Of a DNA stretch of 64,000 nt, positions 22,554 through 34,831 are shown piece by piece. Each line of letters opens with the position of its first letter. Within the stretch, counting starts at the first letter, position 1. The stretch spans positions 186,001 to 250,000 of the forward strand of contig JAJOHG010000010.1 of the NCBI GenBank assembly GCA_021029095.1, read 5' to 3'. The notes beneath the pieces were generated by a model. It was given only the letters and a program-made list of their open reading frames with translations, did not search any database and was not told where the DNA came from. The DNA is from Phellopilus nigrolimitatus (lineage: Eukaryota > Basidiomycota > Agaricomycetes > Hymenochaetales > Hymenochaetaceae). Position numbers and translations under genes: made by a program.

Positions 22554-24268
22554 TCACATCCCCCCCTCGGCTCCCAGCCCCAGCCTCACCTCCGCATTGC
22601 TCGTCGTCAAGTGCGCCCAGCCCCTTCCATGGCGCTCGCCCCACTCGCCCCACCATACACTCCCGTCCATCCTCGCCCCTCCCCCGCGCCGCACCTCCAC
22701 CTCGCGTTCTCGCCCGCGTCCGCTCGGGTCCACCACGCGCCCGTCGTAGTCGACGCGCGGCGCGGCGCGGACCACGGAGGTGCGCAGCGAAAACGTGCCC
22801 TCGAAGGCCGGGTGCAGCGCCGCGTGCGCGCGCGCGTTCGAGGTCTTTAGAGTGAGGGATAGCGGCGCGGAGGGGGAGTGCGAGGGGAACAGGAGAGTGT
22901 TGGGCGCGCTGGACGTGAGCGCCTGAATGGCGAAGCCCGGTGTGCCTTGGGGCGCGGAGAGTACGACGGAGGTGTTTATCGCGCTTTTTGTTTCGATTCA
23001 ACCAGATTGGAACGGGAAGGAAGAGGCGGGAGAGGAGTGACGCACCCGTTGCTCGTCTTGAGGAGTAGTTCGGTCGCGCGCGAGCTCGCGCTGCCTCCGC
23101 CGGCGTGCGACATGGAGACGGACGCGCCGATGATCGCGTTGGACGTGACGAGCTTGAGCGAGGAAGACGTATGGTACGAACCCGTGATGGGCGCATTAGA
23201 CGTCTTGAGCGTGGCGGCCTGCACGCCTACATTCTGTTATTTTTTTCAAATTATGAGTTATGTCGTATACCAATAGGACTGGAGCAGGCGGAAAGCAGAC
23301 CTCTGCGGCGATGCCCGCGTTGCTCGTCTTCAGGTCGAGCGCGCCGAACGCAAGGCCCGCCGCGAGTCCGTGGCGGAAGTTGCTAAAATCCGTCTCGAGC
23401 TTCTTGTATACGCGCCCCGGCGCCGCGGGAAGGCGCAAGACAACGTCGAAGCGCAACATGTCGCGCGGGCGCAGCGCGCGCCCCGCACGCCAGTTGTGTG
23501 GTGTGAATATGCCTACGCCGTGTTCCTGTGCGTCGTGATTTCTGTTCTCATCGAGCTGGAGGTGGGCATCCGCCCCGGAGGCGTTCCGCGTGAGCCGGCA
23601 GACGGAGGCGCGCGCGAGCGCCTCGGGTACCCAATAGCCCACGCGCACGTCGACGGTGGCTATGTCTGTTTCGGACGCTGTGTCGGAAGTGGCGGGCTCG
23701 ATGCGCACGGAGCCGTGTGCGAGCGAGCCGCGCGAGAGGAGGTAGAGACCCTCGGCGCCCGCGGGGAGCGTGAAGGAGACCTGAGAGTGGTACGGCGGGG
23801 CGTCCATTTTTTCCTTGGCCGGAATGTCTTGGGTGAGTGAATCTTGCGCTTCAAAGTCGACTTGGAGGGGCGAGAGCGACGCAGGCCAGTCCGTGCGCTC
23901 GACGCACGCGCCGACCTCGCCCCTGGCGAACTCGGGCCAGTCGGTCGCAATGCCCTGTCATTATCGCGTTGGGATAGGGGAAGAGGATATGAATGAAGTG
24001 AAGGAGGTGGGCTCACCCGGTGTGCGCGGTGCCTGCTGACGCCCGCGAGGTCGAGGGCGCTGCGCACGAGCATGGCGAGCAGCAGCCAGACGAGCAGCGC
24101 AGCGGCGAGAAAGCGCCAGAAATGGCGCCGCGCAGGCTCGCCGCAGAGGAAGGACGTGGCCGGGGTGCACAGCTGCATGCCTAGTCTGATTGTGCTGGTG
24201 CTGGGGGAGTTGGAGCTGGAGAGAGAGCGTGTAGAGTGATTGGACTCGGTGAGGTCCTTCAAAATCAT
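22554..24268 (-). CDS. Membrane-anchored 'TSNA'-repeat protein (DUF7330-like)
   Basis: GC-rich gene of at least four exons. Exon 1 (24268-24017) has a cytosolic Ser-rich start and one TM segment (FWRFLAAALLVWLLLAMLV). It splices in phase to exon 2 (from 23954, GIATDWPEF). The extracellular part has repeated LxTSNAxI motifs: LDLKTSNAGIAAE, ATLKTSNAPITGSY, KLVTSNAIIGASV, LLLKTSNG, LTLKTSNARAHAAL and, at the end, HLTTSNAEVRLGL. Such repeats suggest a beta-solenoid-like adhesin or surface domain, as in a basidiomycete family of unknown role. GC content is well above its neighbours. It lies in the block missing from copy B. The second acceptor is chosen at GTGCAG to keep frame. Confidence 0.7.
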
Positions 24269-26339
24269 CAGTCAGCGTCCTGCGTTGGGGAACGATGAGC
24301 AGGAGGCAAAACGAGTGCTGTGCGCTGCGTGCGGAGGATGGAGGGCGAGGCTTGGGCGAGACTATAAGCTCTGTGGGGGTGCTCGTAGTGGGGCTGATGA
24401 AGTGAAGGCGCAGTATCGCACGTACTGCGTCTCGCAGCAGAAGCGTGTTCATAAGCTTCCGGGCCATTCAGTTTCTGAGTCGTGCAGCGTGCGCAGTGAT
24501 ATACGACAGAGGGGTCGACGTCAATGACTGGGAAGAATCTCCTTGACGAACATTTTAGGCGCATCGCAGGGCTCGGTACCAACTGCTCTTGCTCCCGCTA
24601 CGATCTTTCTCCGCCTGGTTTCCCGCCTCACCGTCGTGCTTCTCTTCCGCTCGCCTGATCATGCGCTCGGAGTTCATCTGCGGAACTCCAATACGGATCC
24701 CGATAATTAATAGAGTCGCGGGTGGTATAGCTTCGTATGACTCCTAACTCTTTTTCAGGCTCAACCTGCGCAGGCATCCAGGCCACTTCCGGCGTTGTCG
24801 GTTCCAAGACAAAGAATAACATGCACGCAGTAACGTAAATTGCATACGAGTCGAACACGTTTCACTGTGGGCCCCAGAAATAATTTTCAACTCAACCGCT
24901 ATACGAAACGATGTCTAGTCTGAGCTCGTTCACTCATTCTCCGAGAAGAGTAGGATTGCTGACGAGCCATTGGTGCTTCAAATGGAAAATGACTCGAGTC
25001 CAGATGCAGCAGAAAATCAACGCGGGCTGGCAGAAGTAATGTCCGAGCGTGTCCGGGAGTTCCGATATCTGCTAGAGGGACAGCTAAGCGGCGAGGTGAG
25101 TGCAAACTCTTTTGAGGGCAGTTGACCGAGCTTTTGATGTGTGACGAGACATAGACATAGGTTCTGATCAGTGACATCGCTTTTGAGTGTTCTGGAGGCA
25201 GGCACAGACTTATGGTACTTATCTGCGTTACCCTTCACCGTCTCTCCAAACCTCCAACCCTCAGAGTCCAAGAGACGATGGAGCTAGTGTAGCCCGCAAG
25301 TGAAAGAAAGAGAACCTCAAAATATTTACGGCATAGAGACTAGCAATACAAGAGTAAATCGCAAAGCGGGATTCCTCTGGACTTTCAGATTGCAACTGGT
25401 CATGCAGAACTCGGCGGCTCGGGCAAGTAGGTATCTGCGAATATAAGCATATTTTCTTCTAAAGGCTACCCGTGAACAGACGCACCGACATCGTTTCATC
25501 CCCGCCCGCATGGTTGCAACTGGCGGTATCCAAACCTCCAAATGCAACGAAGACTATTCAGCCCTTTAGGACATCTCATACGACGAACTCCGCATGAAGT
25601 ACACAAAAGAAGAGTAATTAGGAGAGCTGGGCTCGTCTCCGATTCCAGCCTTGTTCGTAAGTCAAGTCCGGAAATGATAGTGTCTGCAGGACCCCGCCCA
25701 TCTAACAAAAGTCTCGCTGTTTACTGGCTCATAGACGCGAGGGAGTCGGACGAACTGGTAATTACAACATCTCATCCCTGTTCGAGTCCGCCTCGGCGTG
25801 AGGTATTCCTGCTTTCCTCGCAATGGTCTTGCGATCCCGCGTGTGAGTCATAACGTTTACAAGGAGGTTCAGATCGCTAGAAGAAAGAAGGGTGGTGCAG
25901 GAAAAGAGAGACAAATTCACTAACAGAAGCCTTCTACTCATTGTCGTCATCAGGCACGATACCCGAGTCCTCCGCCTTGCGTCTCTTTGACGGCGCTGCG
26001 TCTGCGTCCGAAGGCTCCATATCACACTAGTGTAGGTCACACTGCCACCGCCAAAGTAGACGAGCCTTTCAGACTTCACCACCTCCAAAGTTTGCGGCGG
26101 GCGGACGTGCATTAAGTTAGTTCAGTCAACTTGAAGGAGTCCGAATGATGATATTTCGTGCTGATCCAGCAAGGAAAATCAATACAGCGATACGTCGTAA
26201 TCCTTCGAAGTTGGCAAATCGACGTAGCACAAGCATTCATTCGAGGCAAAGCATTCATGCCTGCAAGTTCTCGACCAGGTGGATTGCCGAAATCCACTGC
26301 ATGAGATCCTTGTTTAAGGATGCAGCCAGAAAAGATGAA
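24269..26339. other. Low-confidence region with diverged repeat pieces
   Basis: No confident gene. A possible plus-strand exon at about 24982-25095 reads MENDSSPDAAENQRGL and on to LLEGQLSGE before a GTGAGT donor. Two short blocks (about 25590-25850 and 26130-26340) are diverged relatives of 34790-35060 and 35450-35900 further right, suggesting an older round of duplication. Confidence 0.4.
25590..25850. repeat. Diverged paralogous block (older duplication)
   Basis: Recognisably related to 34790-35060 and 51140-51410: shared pieces include GGGAGTCGGACGA and TCGGTGTGAGGTAT/TCGGCGTGAGGTAT in the same order and spacing. Much more diverged than copies A and B are from each other. Confidence 0.6.
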
Positions 26340-26965
26340 TGGTACGAGCAAGGTACGACACGCAAGAGACAAGCTTCGTGCCGACACGTGCTGTGTCGTG
26401 TCGCGTGCGCTCTCGTCGTCATCGTTTTCGCTGCTTCACTCAGCGCGACTTCAACATCGAAGTCGTCGCCAACAAACGCAGAGTTTGAACCGGCATTAAC
26501 GTCTCTTCGACTCCGCGTGCGTCCGAATAGCCGCCTATGCCGAGATTGTAGCTGCTCTGTTGAGCCTGCTCCATCAAAGTGCGTGTGATTGTCAGTATAG
26601 AAGCTCAACTGGCAAATGACGGACGTACCTCTACTTCTTTATTTCGTGCAATTGGTGCGAGCGGCGGTTTTCGCCTTCAAATCAAGGCCAATTTATCTTC
26701 AAGATCTCATACATACTATAAGTGCAACCGTACTTGTTACATGCAAAATATTTCGCCCATAAAGCCCAAGGAAAGCAACCAGTTGTACCAAGACGAAGTG
26801 CAAATTAAATGTAAATGGAAAGAGGAGGGGGAGGAGGGGGCTGGCTCGCAAGTGCCCGAATCCCTCTTTCTGCGCTTAGCAGGCTCATACACCACCTCCT
26901 TCTGAGCCTTCCGCAGCCTTTTCGCTCTCCTTTATAAAGGCAGAGATCACTGGCGCGTCATACTA

Positions 26966-28162
26966 TCAAAGGTCCTCGATGGTCCTAAAGAACCCCACTG
27001 TCTTGCATCGTGGAGTCCTCTCAGCTGATTCGGTAGAAGTGTCCTCAGCTGGCCTTGTGCGTGCGACCGCCTCCTCGATTTCCGTCTCCGTCTCGTCCTC
27101 CCGCTCTTCCTCTTCCTCCTTTGACCGTCGTGTATAAGAAGCAGCTTCCCAGTCAACTAGACGCAAAGGTCCTATCCGTGGGATTATCTCCTGTGCCGTG
27201 CCTTGCACAGACGTATGTGGGTGGCTGTTGGGCGGGCCCGTAGTCGAGTGTGGAGACGAGGCTGGCTCACCGATCGTAAAAAACTCAGGGTCACGAAAAT
27301 TTACTGCAGATGTCACGGCTTCCGGAGGCGACGGTGCGCGAGACCCGACGGCTCTGTCTTGAGGGCGCATCAAGCCGGATGATGAGGACGGCAGAGATGA
27401 CTCCTGGTTTGGGACTCGGGAGTCTGCAAGAACCTGTGTCTGAGAGCTCCGCTGTCGCTTCTGTTTTCGTGGAGCTAATGCGATTCAGACACAATAGAAA
27501 ACAAACAGAGTATGGATAGAAATGACGAGACTCACTGCTTGTTGATTCCTGGCCGGATTCACCAGACTCAATCTCGATGGCCTTGCGTTTCCCGGCGCGT
27601 ACCCTGGATATAGTCTCAACCCCTCCAGCCTTAGCGTCGGAGCCCCTGGTGCTGGGAAGCGTCTCGCTAGTATTCACCTCTTCGTTGTCACCGTCGCCGT
27701 GTCCGCCAGCTACGTGGTTCATCTCTTCTCTGCACCAGGCACAATGCGCAGGCTGTCGTCAATGCACGATATGCAGAAATGTTGAAAAAGCGAACGTACT
27801 CGATTTTCTCTCGCCTCTCAAACAGCCTCTTCTTGATATCCTCCTTCCGTCCTTTGCAATTAAGGCCGATCTTCTACGTATGGAGACCGTGTCGATCAGC
27901 AACGAGCGGTGGTGACGATGAAAAGGAAGTAGAGCAGACTCACTTTTGCGAGCATGCTCAGCTGCTTGTGCTTCCATTCTTCGAGAATCTCTTTAGGAGG
28001 GATTGATAATGTGCCCTTGTGGATTGGTACGCCCCGAGCTGACGGCTTGATAAAAGCGCGCTTCCGGGGCTCGCCTACGGATTTCTTTTCTATTGTTGAC
28101 ATCTGAGCTTTCTCAGCAGCTTTTGTCTTAGCTGCGCGGGTCAAGGTTTGTCTGGGGAACAT
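26966..28162 (-). CDS. SAP-domain nuclear protein, copy A
   Basis: Four exons (28162-27944, 27873-27800, 27729-27536, 27474-26966) sum to 996 nt and give 331 residues. A SAP DNA-binding domain lies at about residues 57-98: EILEEWKHKQLSMLAK|KIGLNCKGRKEDIKKRLFER, with the expected Leu/Gly pattern across the first splice. After it come a variable acidic linker, AGKRKA and PRKQKRQR (nuclear-localisation-like), a Ser-Pro-rich part, and SKEEEEEREDETETEIEEA. It is probably a chromatin- or DNA-binding nuclear protein. It is transcribed away from a second SAP gene at 29207, with about 1 kb and a small ORF between them. The duplicate at 43343-44499 is nearly identical except in the SAP/linker tract. 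Confidence 0.82.
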
Positions 28163-28265
28163 GGTGGACTTCGAGGATGGGACTTGGGTGGAGGGACGTG
28201 ATAGTGGCGGTTGAAGAAATAAAGGGAGCGAGACCGCGTATTTGAAGCCCCAGTCACGCGTGTGG

Positions 28266-28538
28266 CTACTGACCATATGTATCCGATCGAGCCACAGAAC
28301 CCCGCCCCAGGCCCACATGAAGCATCATCTTCTAACATCAAAGACATAAATCGCAGATTGCAGTAATGCATACCTCTCCTGGACCTGCCGAGTATGATAT
28401 TTTGCATGCATCTTGTACAGTTGTGTACGAGAGCTTGAAAACATTTTGAACCGTCGACGAACCGCCGCCAGCACCAATTGCAAAGTGCCATGAGTCAGCC
28501 GGCCAAAAGTATGTCTGTCTTCCCCGTCGAGCTTTCAT
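28266..28538 (-). CDS. Small unknown protein, copy A
   Basis: Two exons (28538-28374, 28331-28266) would encode about 76 residues starting MKARRGRQTYFWPADSWHFA and containing a Gly-Ser run and FKL. Intron GTATGC...TTAG. The same frame occurs in the duplicate (about 44602-44875) and, more diverged and on the other strand, at 35900-36136 and 52261-52497 (TYFWLADSQCFAI). There is no known domain. It sits between the two divergent SAP genes and might instead be part of a 5' leader. Nucleotide similarity alone could explain the frame conservation. Confidence 0.35.
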
Positions 28539-29206
28539 ATCGAGTACTGTCAACAACGCACTTTTAACCGAGTAGAGCAGTTTTAGCGTCGACCGAGACT
28601 CGGATGTAGCTGACCTTAAAAGCCTGAACTTGCTTCATCACTTGCTCTTCCTCCAGCAGATATCGGAGCCCCATTGCTTTTCAAGCACATTAAGAATCGG
28701 GACGATTGTTGAAACGCTAATGCCTCGTTAGCAATCCTATTCTTTTTGGAGAGCTCAGCCTAGAATCTATCCTCGGTACAGTTGAATCGAAGAATATTGT
28801 ATTAATGTGAAACTAGATCCAAGGCTCGCAATGAGACCTGCTCATCTCAATTTGATATTTATTCAGACTGCGTGCATTCGACCGTTATTCTTACGATGTC
28901 GGAAATACATGTTCACAACCCAAATAGATATAAATAATGCGTCCCACTCCTGGACCGGCCGGTCGGGTACGATAGCCGGACTTGCACAATGAACACAATG
29001 AACATAATGAAAACCAGAGCAACACGAACAGAAAACCAGAACAACACGAATACAACCCAACAAACCAACATGTGATGTGTGGCTCTCTCCGTAGGCCTTA
29101 AATACGGGGTCTCAATCCCTTTCTCCTTCAATCTCTACCCTCTACCACAACTACAATCCACTTCCACTTCCACTTCCAGCTCCACTTCCACATCCTACCA
29201 CACCAC

Positions 29207-30026
29207 ATGCATTCGTCGGCGCTCCCATCTGAGGCCCATATAAAGGGGCTGGAATACCACGCGTTGAGGACGCTCGCAAGAGTGAGTCTCGCATCTCCGC
29301 CGCTGTCGCTGCTCGTTACTGATTAGTATGCAGGTACACGGCTTTACAGCCACAGGGAAGCGGGAGGAAATCCGAGAGCGGTTGCTCCAATGGCGTGCGG
29401 AGTTCGGGTATGTTCTGGTTTTCCGTCTCGTGCTTATATATCGTATGTTGACGCCATTTTTATGTCCGCCGTAGCCTCAAGGACAGCGTGGACGCCCATG
29501 TCCAAGGCTCCGACTCCAATTCCAGGTCGGGGGGCTCCAAGGAGAATGTCGGAGGTATGCCCCAAGAACCCACCGCGCGGAAGCGCAAGGCTGAGGAATT
29601 GGCCACAGATAGTGAGTCTCTTCATCAGCGTCCACAATACACCTGCATTTCTGACATGTCAATTTTCTGCGAGAAGACGTGCCAGCGGAACGTCAAAGGA
29701 AGAGGATCTTAGTCGACTCCGTTGTCATCAACACCGATGTGCTCCCGTCACCTTCGCCATCCCAGCCGGCGCAGCCACTTCCAACACTGCTGTCATCCTT
29801 GCCGGAGACGCCGCTGCCGTCATCGCCAATACTTTCACCGCTATTTCCGCTGCAGTGTCCTGGCATACCACAGCACCCACTACAGACGTGGGACACCATG
29901 TTCTTCATTCAGGATCCAGATGGATGTCTGGGGATTGTCAGGCCCGTTTCTGACTGGCAGAAGGGCCAGCGAACGAGTCGTCCGAGACGAAAGACAACTG
30001 ATTACTCGAGACGATACCGACACTGA
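29207..30026 (+). CDS. Second SAP-domain protein, copy A
   Basis: Four exons (29207-29281, 29334-29407, 29475-29611, 29677-30026) sum to 636 nt, 211 residues, all GT-AG. The SAP motif fills residues about 9-50: AHIKGLEYHALRTLAR|VHGFTATGKREEIRERLLQW, again with the domain split by the first intron at the same place as in the minus-strand SAP gene, so the two are probably related. Then ARKRKAEEL (NLS-like), AERQRKRIL, a Pro/Ser-rich stretch and the C-terminus FFIQDPDGCLGIVRP followed by an Arg-rich tail. Likely nuclear. Transcribed divergently from the other SAP gene. Duplicate at 45545-46364. Confidence 0.82.
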
Positions 30027-30232
30027 ATAGTGCCAGTGCCCGCTATAAGCCATGAGGTTGTTGTTATATCTCCGTCTCGGTCTCCATCGCTCATTCCGAG
30101 CCATTCTAACAGCAGTTAAGAGATGGGTGGTGGGCGATAAAAGGCAGTGTTTTGTATATATATATTGTCATGTTGGTTCTTGTGCAAGAATGATTTAAGC
30201 AGCAGCGCTTGTTAAAATCAGATTGTGGTGAT

Positions 30233-30616
30233 TCATGAGCATGGCCGGAGACAGATTAGCCACTCCATGAGCACTCGCACTATCATTTGAACGGCACAAC
30301 ACTCAAACCAGTCACCGAGCACCCAATGACTGTGTCGGTTGCACTCGCCCACCACTCGCATGCGGCAAGGTGGCCTCGCCCGAGAGAAGCAGCATAACGT
30401 TATCGTGCCATTCCACAAAGGTAATTGCTTTCGGAATAGCATAGGGCACCGGCTGTCAGTGTCCTTTGGACACCCAGGTAGCTTTCCCTTCAGCTCACGA
30501 GTCAAACGATATCCGCCTTTTCGACAAACAAAGAAATGACGATGGACTCTAGCTGAGGGCTTACCTACGCCAAATACAAGAATACGCGGGCGCAAGTTTG
30601 AGGAATTGGCCGACAT
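30233..30616 (-). CDS. Unknown 127-residue ORF, copy A
   Basis: Starts MSANSSNLRPRILVFGVG. A 48 nt GTAAGC...AAAG stretch follows that could be an intron or be read through, since both keep frame. Cys-rich in the second half. Intact and almost unchanged in copy B (46571-46954). No family recognised. It converges on the 3' end of the plus-strand SAP gene. Confidence 0.35.
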   Translation of the reverse strand: MSANSSNLRPRILVFGVGKPSARVHRHFFVCRKGGYRLTRELKGKLPGCPKDTDSRCPMLFRKQLPLWNGTITLCCFSRARPPCRMRVVGECNRHSHWVLGDWFECCAVQMIVRVLMEWLICLRPCS

Positions 30617-31004
30617 GGAAGGAGTTAGGTGGACTGAGATGACTGGTGGGGATTTTAGCGATAGACGAGCAAATGATAATGGCCTTTTATGGAGGGTGAA
30701 GTTGAGCCTACAAGATTGAAGAGGGCTTCAAAGGAATCGATTAACTGAGCCTTCGTTGTACCGGATCTCTATAGGATCCGTCGACACGCGTTTGATCGAC
30801 GAAGGCGCTTTACAGTGTTCATGGTTGCGGATAGCTTGCCAACGAGCAGCATGAGTTGGATGCTGGATGCTCGTTAGGTATTCTGGCCATGCGTTATGCA
30901 GAAAAAGACAATTAGCAGGAAGAACATCAGGAAAAGCCTACCCTGTCAAATCGCGCCAAATCGTTCAAATTCCTTCAAATTCCTTCAAATCCGCGTGGAT
31001 GGGC

Positions 31005-31632
31005 ATGGCAGCGGGCTAGAGAATGGCACACACCGGTACGGCATAGAGCGCGCAACAACGAACTGCAGCGCGAGCATGGCACCACGAACCCGCTATCGCT
31101 GGAGCGCCGGCTCAAGAGGCAGCGCTCACACGACGTGAACGTGAAGCCGCTTGGCGAGGGCGAGGGTGGTGTGGACGACCAAAACGCGTATGGACGTCGA
31201 CATGCAGACTGACATGCAGATTGACCCGCAGGTACTGGATGATGACCATGATAAGTTTAGCGTTATCGGGTCTACGTCTTCGTACCGCTTCGCGACGTTC
31301 GTGTTGAAGTCTGGCGACTCGATGAAACGCAGGAAGGATTCGTACTCCAAGATTTCAAGATGAGCCAGGCGAGTTCCAACTCGGGTTCGTCCTCTTCGGG
31401 ATTGGACGCGTCGCCAGTCGGATTGACTTGAGGGGGTATCGAGCGGAAGAGACTCGTTGCAACTGGACAGCAGCTCAGCACTCGGCGACTCAAGGAAAAA
31501 ACTCAAGCACGTAGCTTCTTGACGAACAAGATTAACAAGGTCGACCATGACCAATATGAAAGGGGATGCGCTATTATAGTACGCACAAGGCAAGACACGT
31601 CAACAAAGACGGCTCCGATTCATTCATCTTGA
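31005..31632 (+). other. Possible exons of an unknown gene, copy A
   Basis: A plus-strand frame here reads NNELQREHGTTNPLSLERRL and RSHDVNVKPLGEGEGG. A later one reads QQLSTRRLKEKTQARSFLTN to a stop at 31632. Both look protein-like and persist in copy B (47345-47974), but B has small indels that break the joins, and opposite-strand frames compete. Possibly a decaying gene. Confidence 0.25.
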
Positions 31633-32156
31633 GGAAAATGACCAATAAACACTCTCAGGACGCCAACTCCATCTAAAAAGGGCTGAACCCATTTTTTCCG
31701 CGATCGGGAGGGCGGCTGAGAGAGCTCGATGGCTTTCAATATTTTACTTCGTCAGCTCCTGAGTGGCCGTGCTACGTCAAGTTAACTTCGATCCAGAAAT
31801 CTGTATTTTTATTTCAAGCACGAAGACGATAACAAGGACAGAGCATGTTATAAATTTAAGCGAACTAAGAATCGTAGTATCGAATGAATCTGATTCCAAA
31901 AAGAGCGAACTAGTACAAAACATGATAAGCACGAAAAGACCCATGGATCCTACAATAGAGGAGCATGTATAAGGCCATAGCCTATCAATACGTTAATGAT
32001 TGCCACCAGGTCGAAGGAGGAACACTGCGCGAATCCGATCCATTACACGGTGAGGACCTTGTATCACTGCGATCGCGGTAGCTGTAAACGGGACGAGAGT
32101 CGCAGCAAGAACATACGGTTTCGCTGTGCAGACGACAACGAAATGAGCTTCCATTC

Positions 32157-33518
32157 TTAGGAGGGACGGCCTGAAAACGACTTACAAAGCAATTTCTTCG
32201 TTAAGTAGGAGATTTCTCTCATTACCGTGTAGATCTCCCTAGCCAGACGCCATGTAGCCCGCTCCTCGCGAGGTCGAAGGCGCCAGCGTGCGGAAACACC
32301 ATTTACTCGTCCTTCGATGCGCTCGAATTGAATAAGTGCTTCTTCAGCTAGCAATCGCTTCGTTGGATCTTCCCGAGTCATAGCGTCAACGAGGGGTCTC
32401 ATAAATTCAGCATTTGTGTATTTCTGAGGAGACAAGTTTATCATAAGCAAGTCGCAAAGCCGAGCGAGTTACGTTACATACGTCGAGAAAGGATTTCCTA
32501 TATTGATTGCCCAGTGTGAAAACATCGACAGGGAATGGGTCATGGAACTCTAGATGTCCATCCAGCTCTGGAACATCTCTGTCGAGTCCGTCGATCCCAT
32601 GGACAAGGTGAGGCTCGTTCGGGTCTTCAAAAATTGCCGAAATGCCGAAGTCCGCAAAATAGTACCTAACGCTAGGGACATCGCTGCGATACTTGTAATC
32701 CGCTATATCCGAGGCATCAGGCAGTAGGAATTGCCAAGATGGATTGGGGTGAAAACCATGAGGGTACATCGCATTCCCATCCATAAGGATGTTGTAATCA
32801 GATAGATCACTAAAGCCAGGACGAAATTTCTTCAAATTCAGATGTTGCTCAAATAGATGCAGCTTACCGATGAGCTACACCGCGCCTATGTATGTACACC
32901 AAGCCCTGAAAGGTGAATCAATCAGTAAAATTATGCATGTCAATATGTAACCTGCGCTCACTTCCAAGGTTTGCCGAGCAAAATCCAACAGTTCGGTCAC
33001 GGAGTAGAATTCAGGACTATCAAAACTACGAAGCAGCGGCATGACAATATACTCCTGTTCGTTATCCGAGTTGTCTATGAGATGATCGATGATCGGAACA
33101 CAGTGGTTCATAGGATCACTGAAAGATTCGGAGGTAGAAAACATCATCGCAATGCGGGCCTCTCTGCTGGAGACTTTCTTGATAGCCACTTGTACACCGT
33201 CACTTAACCGCGTCGCATCCGTGAGCACCCTCTCCTTTGTGAATATTAGGTGAAGGAAAAGTTATGATGAAGGCAGGGTCTTACCTTATTGTCGAGAACG
33301 TCTTCACACTCATAAACAGCCTTACCATTACTGTACCAAGACGGTGTCCATCCCGGCCTGAGTCTAGGACGAAGACGGTATTCTTTCAACTCCAAAAATG
33401 CCGAACGATCTCTCCACCAGGCTTCATGGGTCTGTAGGTCTAGAGGAAATTGAGGCGTATGCTTGTTCGACTTTGATGCGTGCGGGCCTGGAGACGTGGG
33501 CGTCCGAGGCTCAGACAT
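32157..33518 (-). CDS. Kinase-like protein of the 'WWRDR..LRPR..PGW' family, second type, copy A
   Basis: Paralog of the gene at 16048-17516 with the same order of parts. Start MSEPRTPTSPG at 33518; EAWWRDRSAFLEL, YRLRPRLRPGWTPSWYSNG, intron, GVQVAIKKVSS (ATP-binding Lys), NHCVPIIDHL, YIVMPLLRSFDSPEF. A short exon GLVYIHRRGVAHR is followed by an intron and then DLSDYNILMDG, so the loop is HRDLSDYN with Ser for the usual Lys. Then VRYYFADFGISAIF (DFG), HDPFPVDVFTLGNQ, and a C-terminal exon from KYTNAEF to the stop at 32157. The near-identical duplicate is at 48499-49860. Exon edges inside are by eye. Confidence 0.78.
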
Positions 33519-33975
33519 GAAAGGAATGACCTGAGTGCATGAGGGAAGAAAGTGATGAGAATGATGGTTGGGACAGGCCTAATGGTTGCAACACGGGCGA
33601 CGAGTCACAGTTACGTATCTAAGAAGACAAGGTCGGTCAAGGTCGGTCAAAGCCGGTATCACCACGTGTACTCATAGGGACCTATGCGCGTGATCGCCCT
33701 TGACCGTCAACAAAAACTCTGAAAACAGGTTAGACAATACAAAAGCAAATTAGACAATACACGTACTGCTTCGAGGATGAAACAATATCAAAATTTGAAT
33801 TGCGTCTACATGTGTCCTGAAAAGTCACTGAAAATTACAAGATTGTATTCACCGTTACTCAACGGCATTTTTACTGGATAAAGATCTCCTTGGCAAGCGC
33901 ACCCAACTACCGATGTTCCCATTCTCAGAAGATGAATTCAGGAGGTATCCCTATTGTGTGCTAAACTGGCGTTAT
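33519..33975. other. Gap without gene, copy A
   Basis: Upstream region of the kinase-like gene. Contains a short direct repeat (GGTCGGTCAA twice near 33630). Nothing else seen. Confidence 0.4.
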
Positions 33976-33979
33976 CTCA

Positions 33980-34388
33980 GATAAATGCAGAAGGGTGGTC
34001 TCCCGAGGCGCACCTACTGATTTCTTCTTTATTGTCGGCCTCCGAGCTTTCTCAGTGCCTTGGGTCTTAGCTGCGCGGGTCAAATGCCATGGTCGACCTC
34101 CTCCGAGAGTGAAACTTGAGCGAGAGGCGTGATAGTGGTCCTCAATCTTGAGAGACGATCATCTTCCGAACATCCCTCAAGCTCGTACTCAACCGGCGCA
34201 TCCCCGTCCACTTCGCTCTTAACCCACTCGCACGACGTCTCGCAAGTAAACCTTGCTTGTTGTGTATCCTTCAGCGCTCGGTTTGTCTCCCTCCCTTTTT
34301 CCGGTTTTACCTGAGCGACTCGGATGGGACGTGAAGCATGAGGCTGCTCAGAAAGAAGGGTTGGATTTCCAACAAGAATTATCTGCAT
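33980..34388 (-). pseudogene. Relic of the SAP-gene first exon, copy A
   Basis: 33980-34150 is a diverged relative of 28050-28220, the first exon and upstream of the SAP gene (shared CTTAGCTGCGCGGGTCAA and GCGTGATAGTGG pieces). On the minus strand it reads TLTRAAKTQ and KKKSVGAPRE but then stops, with no SAP domain. An overlapping 102-codon minus frame (34388-34080) is open in A but broken by indels in B (about 50430-50730), so the block looks dead. Confidence 0.5.
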
Positions 34389-34831
34389 GTATGCATTCGT
34401 ATCGCTTTCCGCAGAGGATGGGCACGCACGGGGATCGCGGATGGACGGAAGAGAAGCCGCAGAACGGCGACGCAGGGGCGTAAATCCGCTCGTGGCCGCG
34501 TAGCATATCCCTGTGCGGAGGTTAGTCCAGGTTCACGTATGTACGCACAAGTACGTGTCAAACGCCTCTCGCGAATCACCCTGCCCCTCTTGGCTCTGCT
34601 CTATTTTCAGTCTACTGGCTCTGACGCGTTTTGTTTGAGCACTGTCCTCGAAGAGGCGCCGATGCCGCCTCCCTCATCTGATTCAGACGTGGAGGATTCT
34701 AGCTGGCAGAATCTCAGTTGCAGTCTTAGCTTGGAACACGCTAGCAAAGCCCAAGCCGACTACGCGCTCGAAAGGTGACGAAGAGTGCTCGGTCCGCCGA
34801 CATATCGCACGAGCTTCTCCGAAAGTTGGGC

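Noticed and set aside
25770..25800. tRNA B-box-like GTTCGAGTCC
   Set aside because: No matching A box, acceptor or anticodon stems could be drawn, and the related block at 34.98 kb lacks the motif.
26966..30026. Mating-type homeodomain pair
   Set aside because: Divergent orientation and a hypervariable tract look similar, but neither protein has a homeodomain; both have SAP domains.
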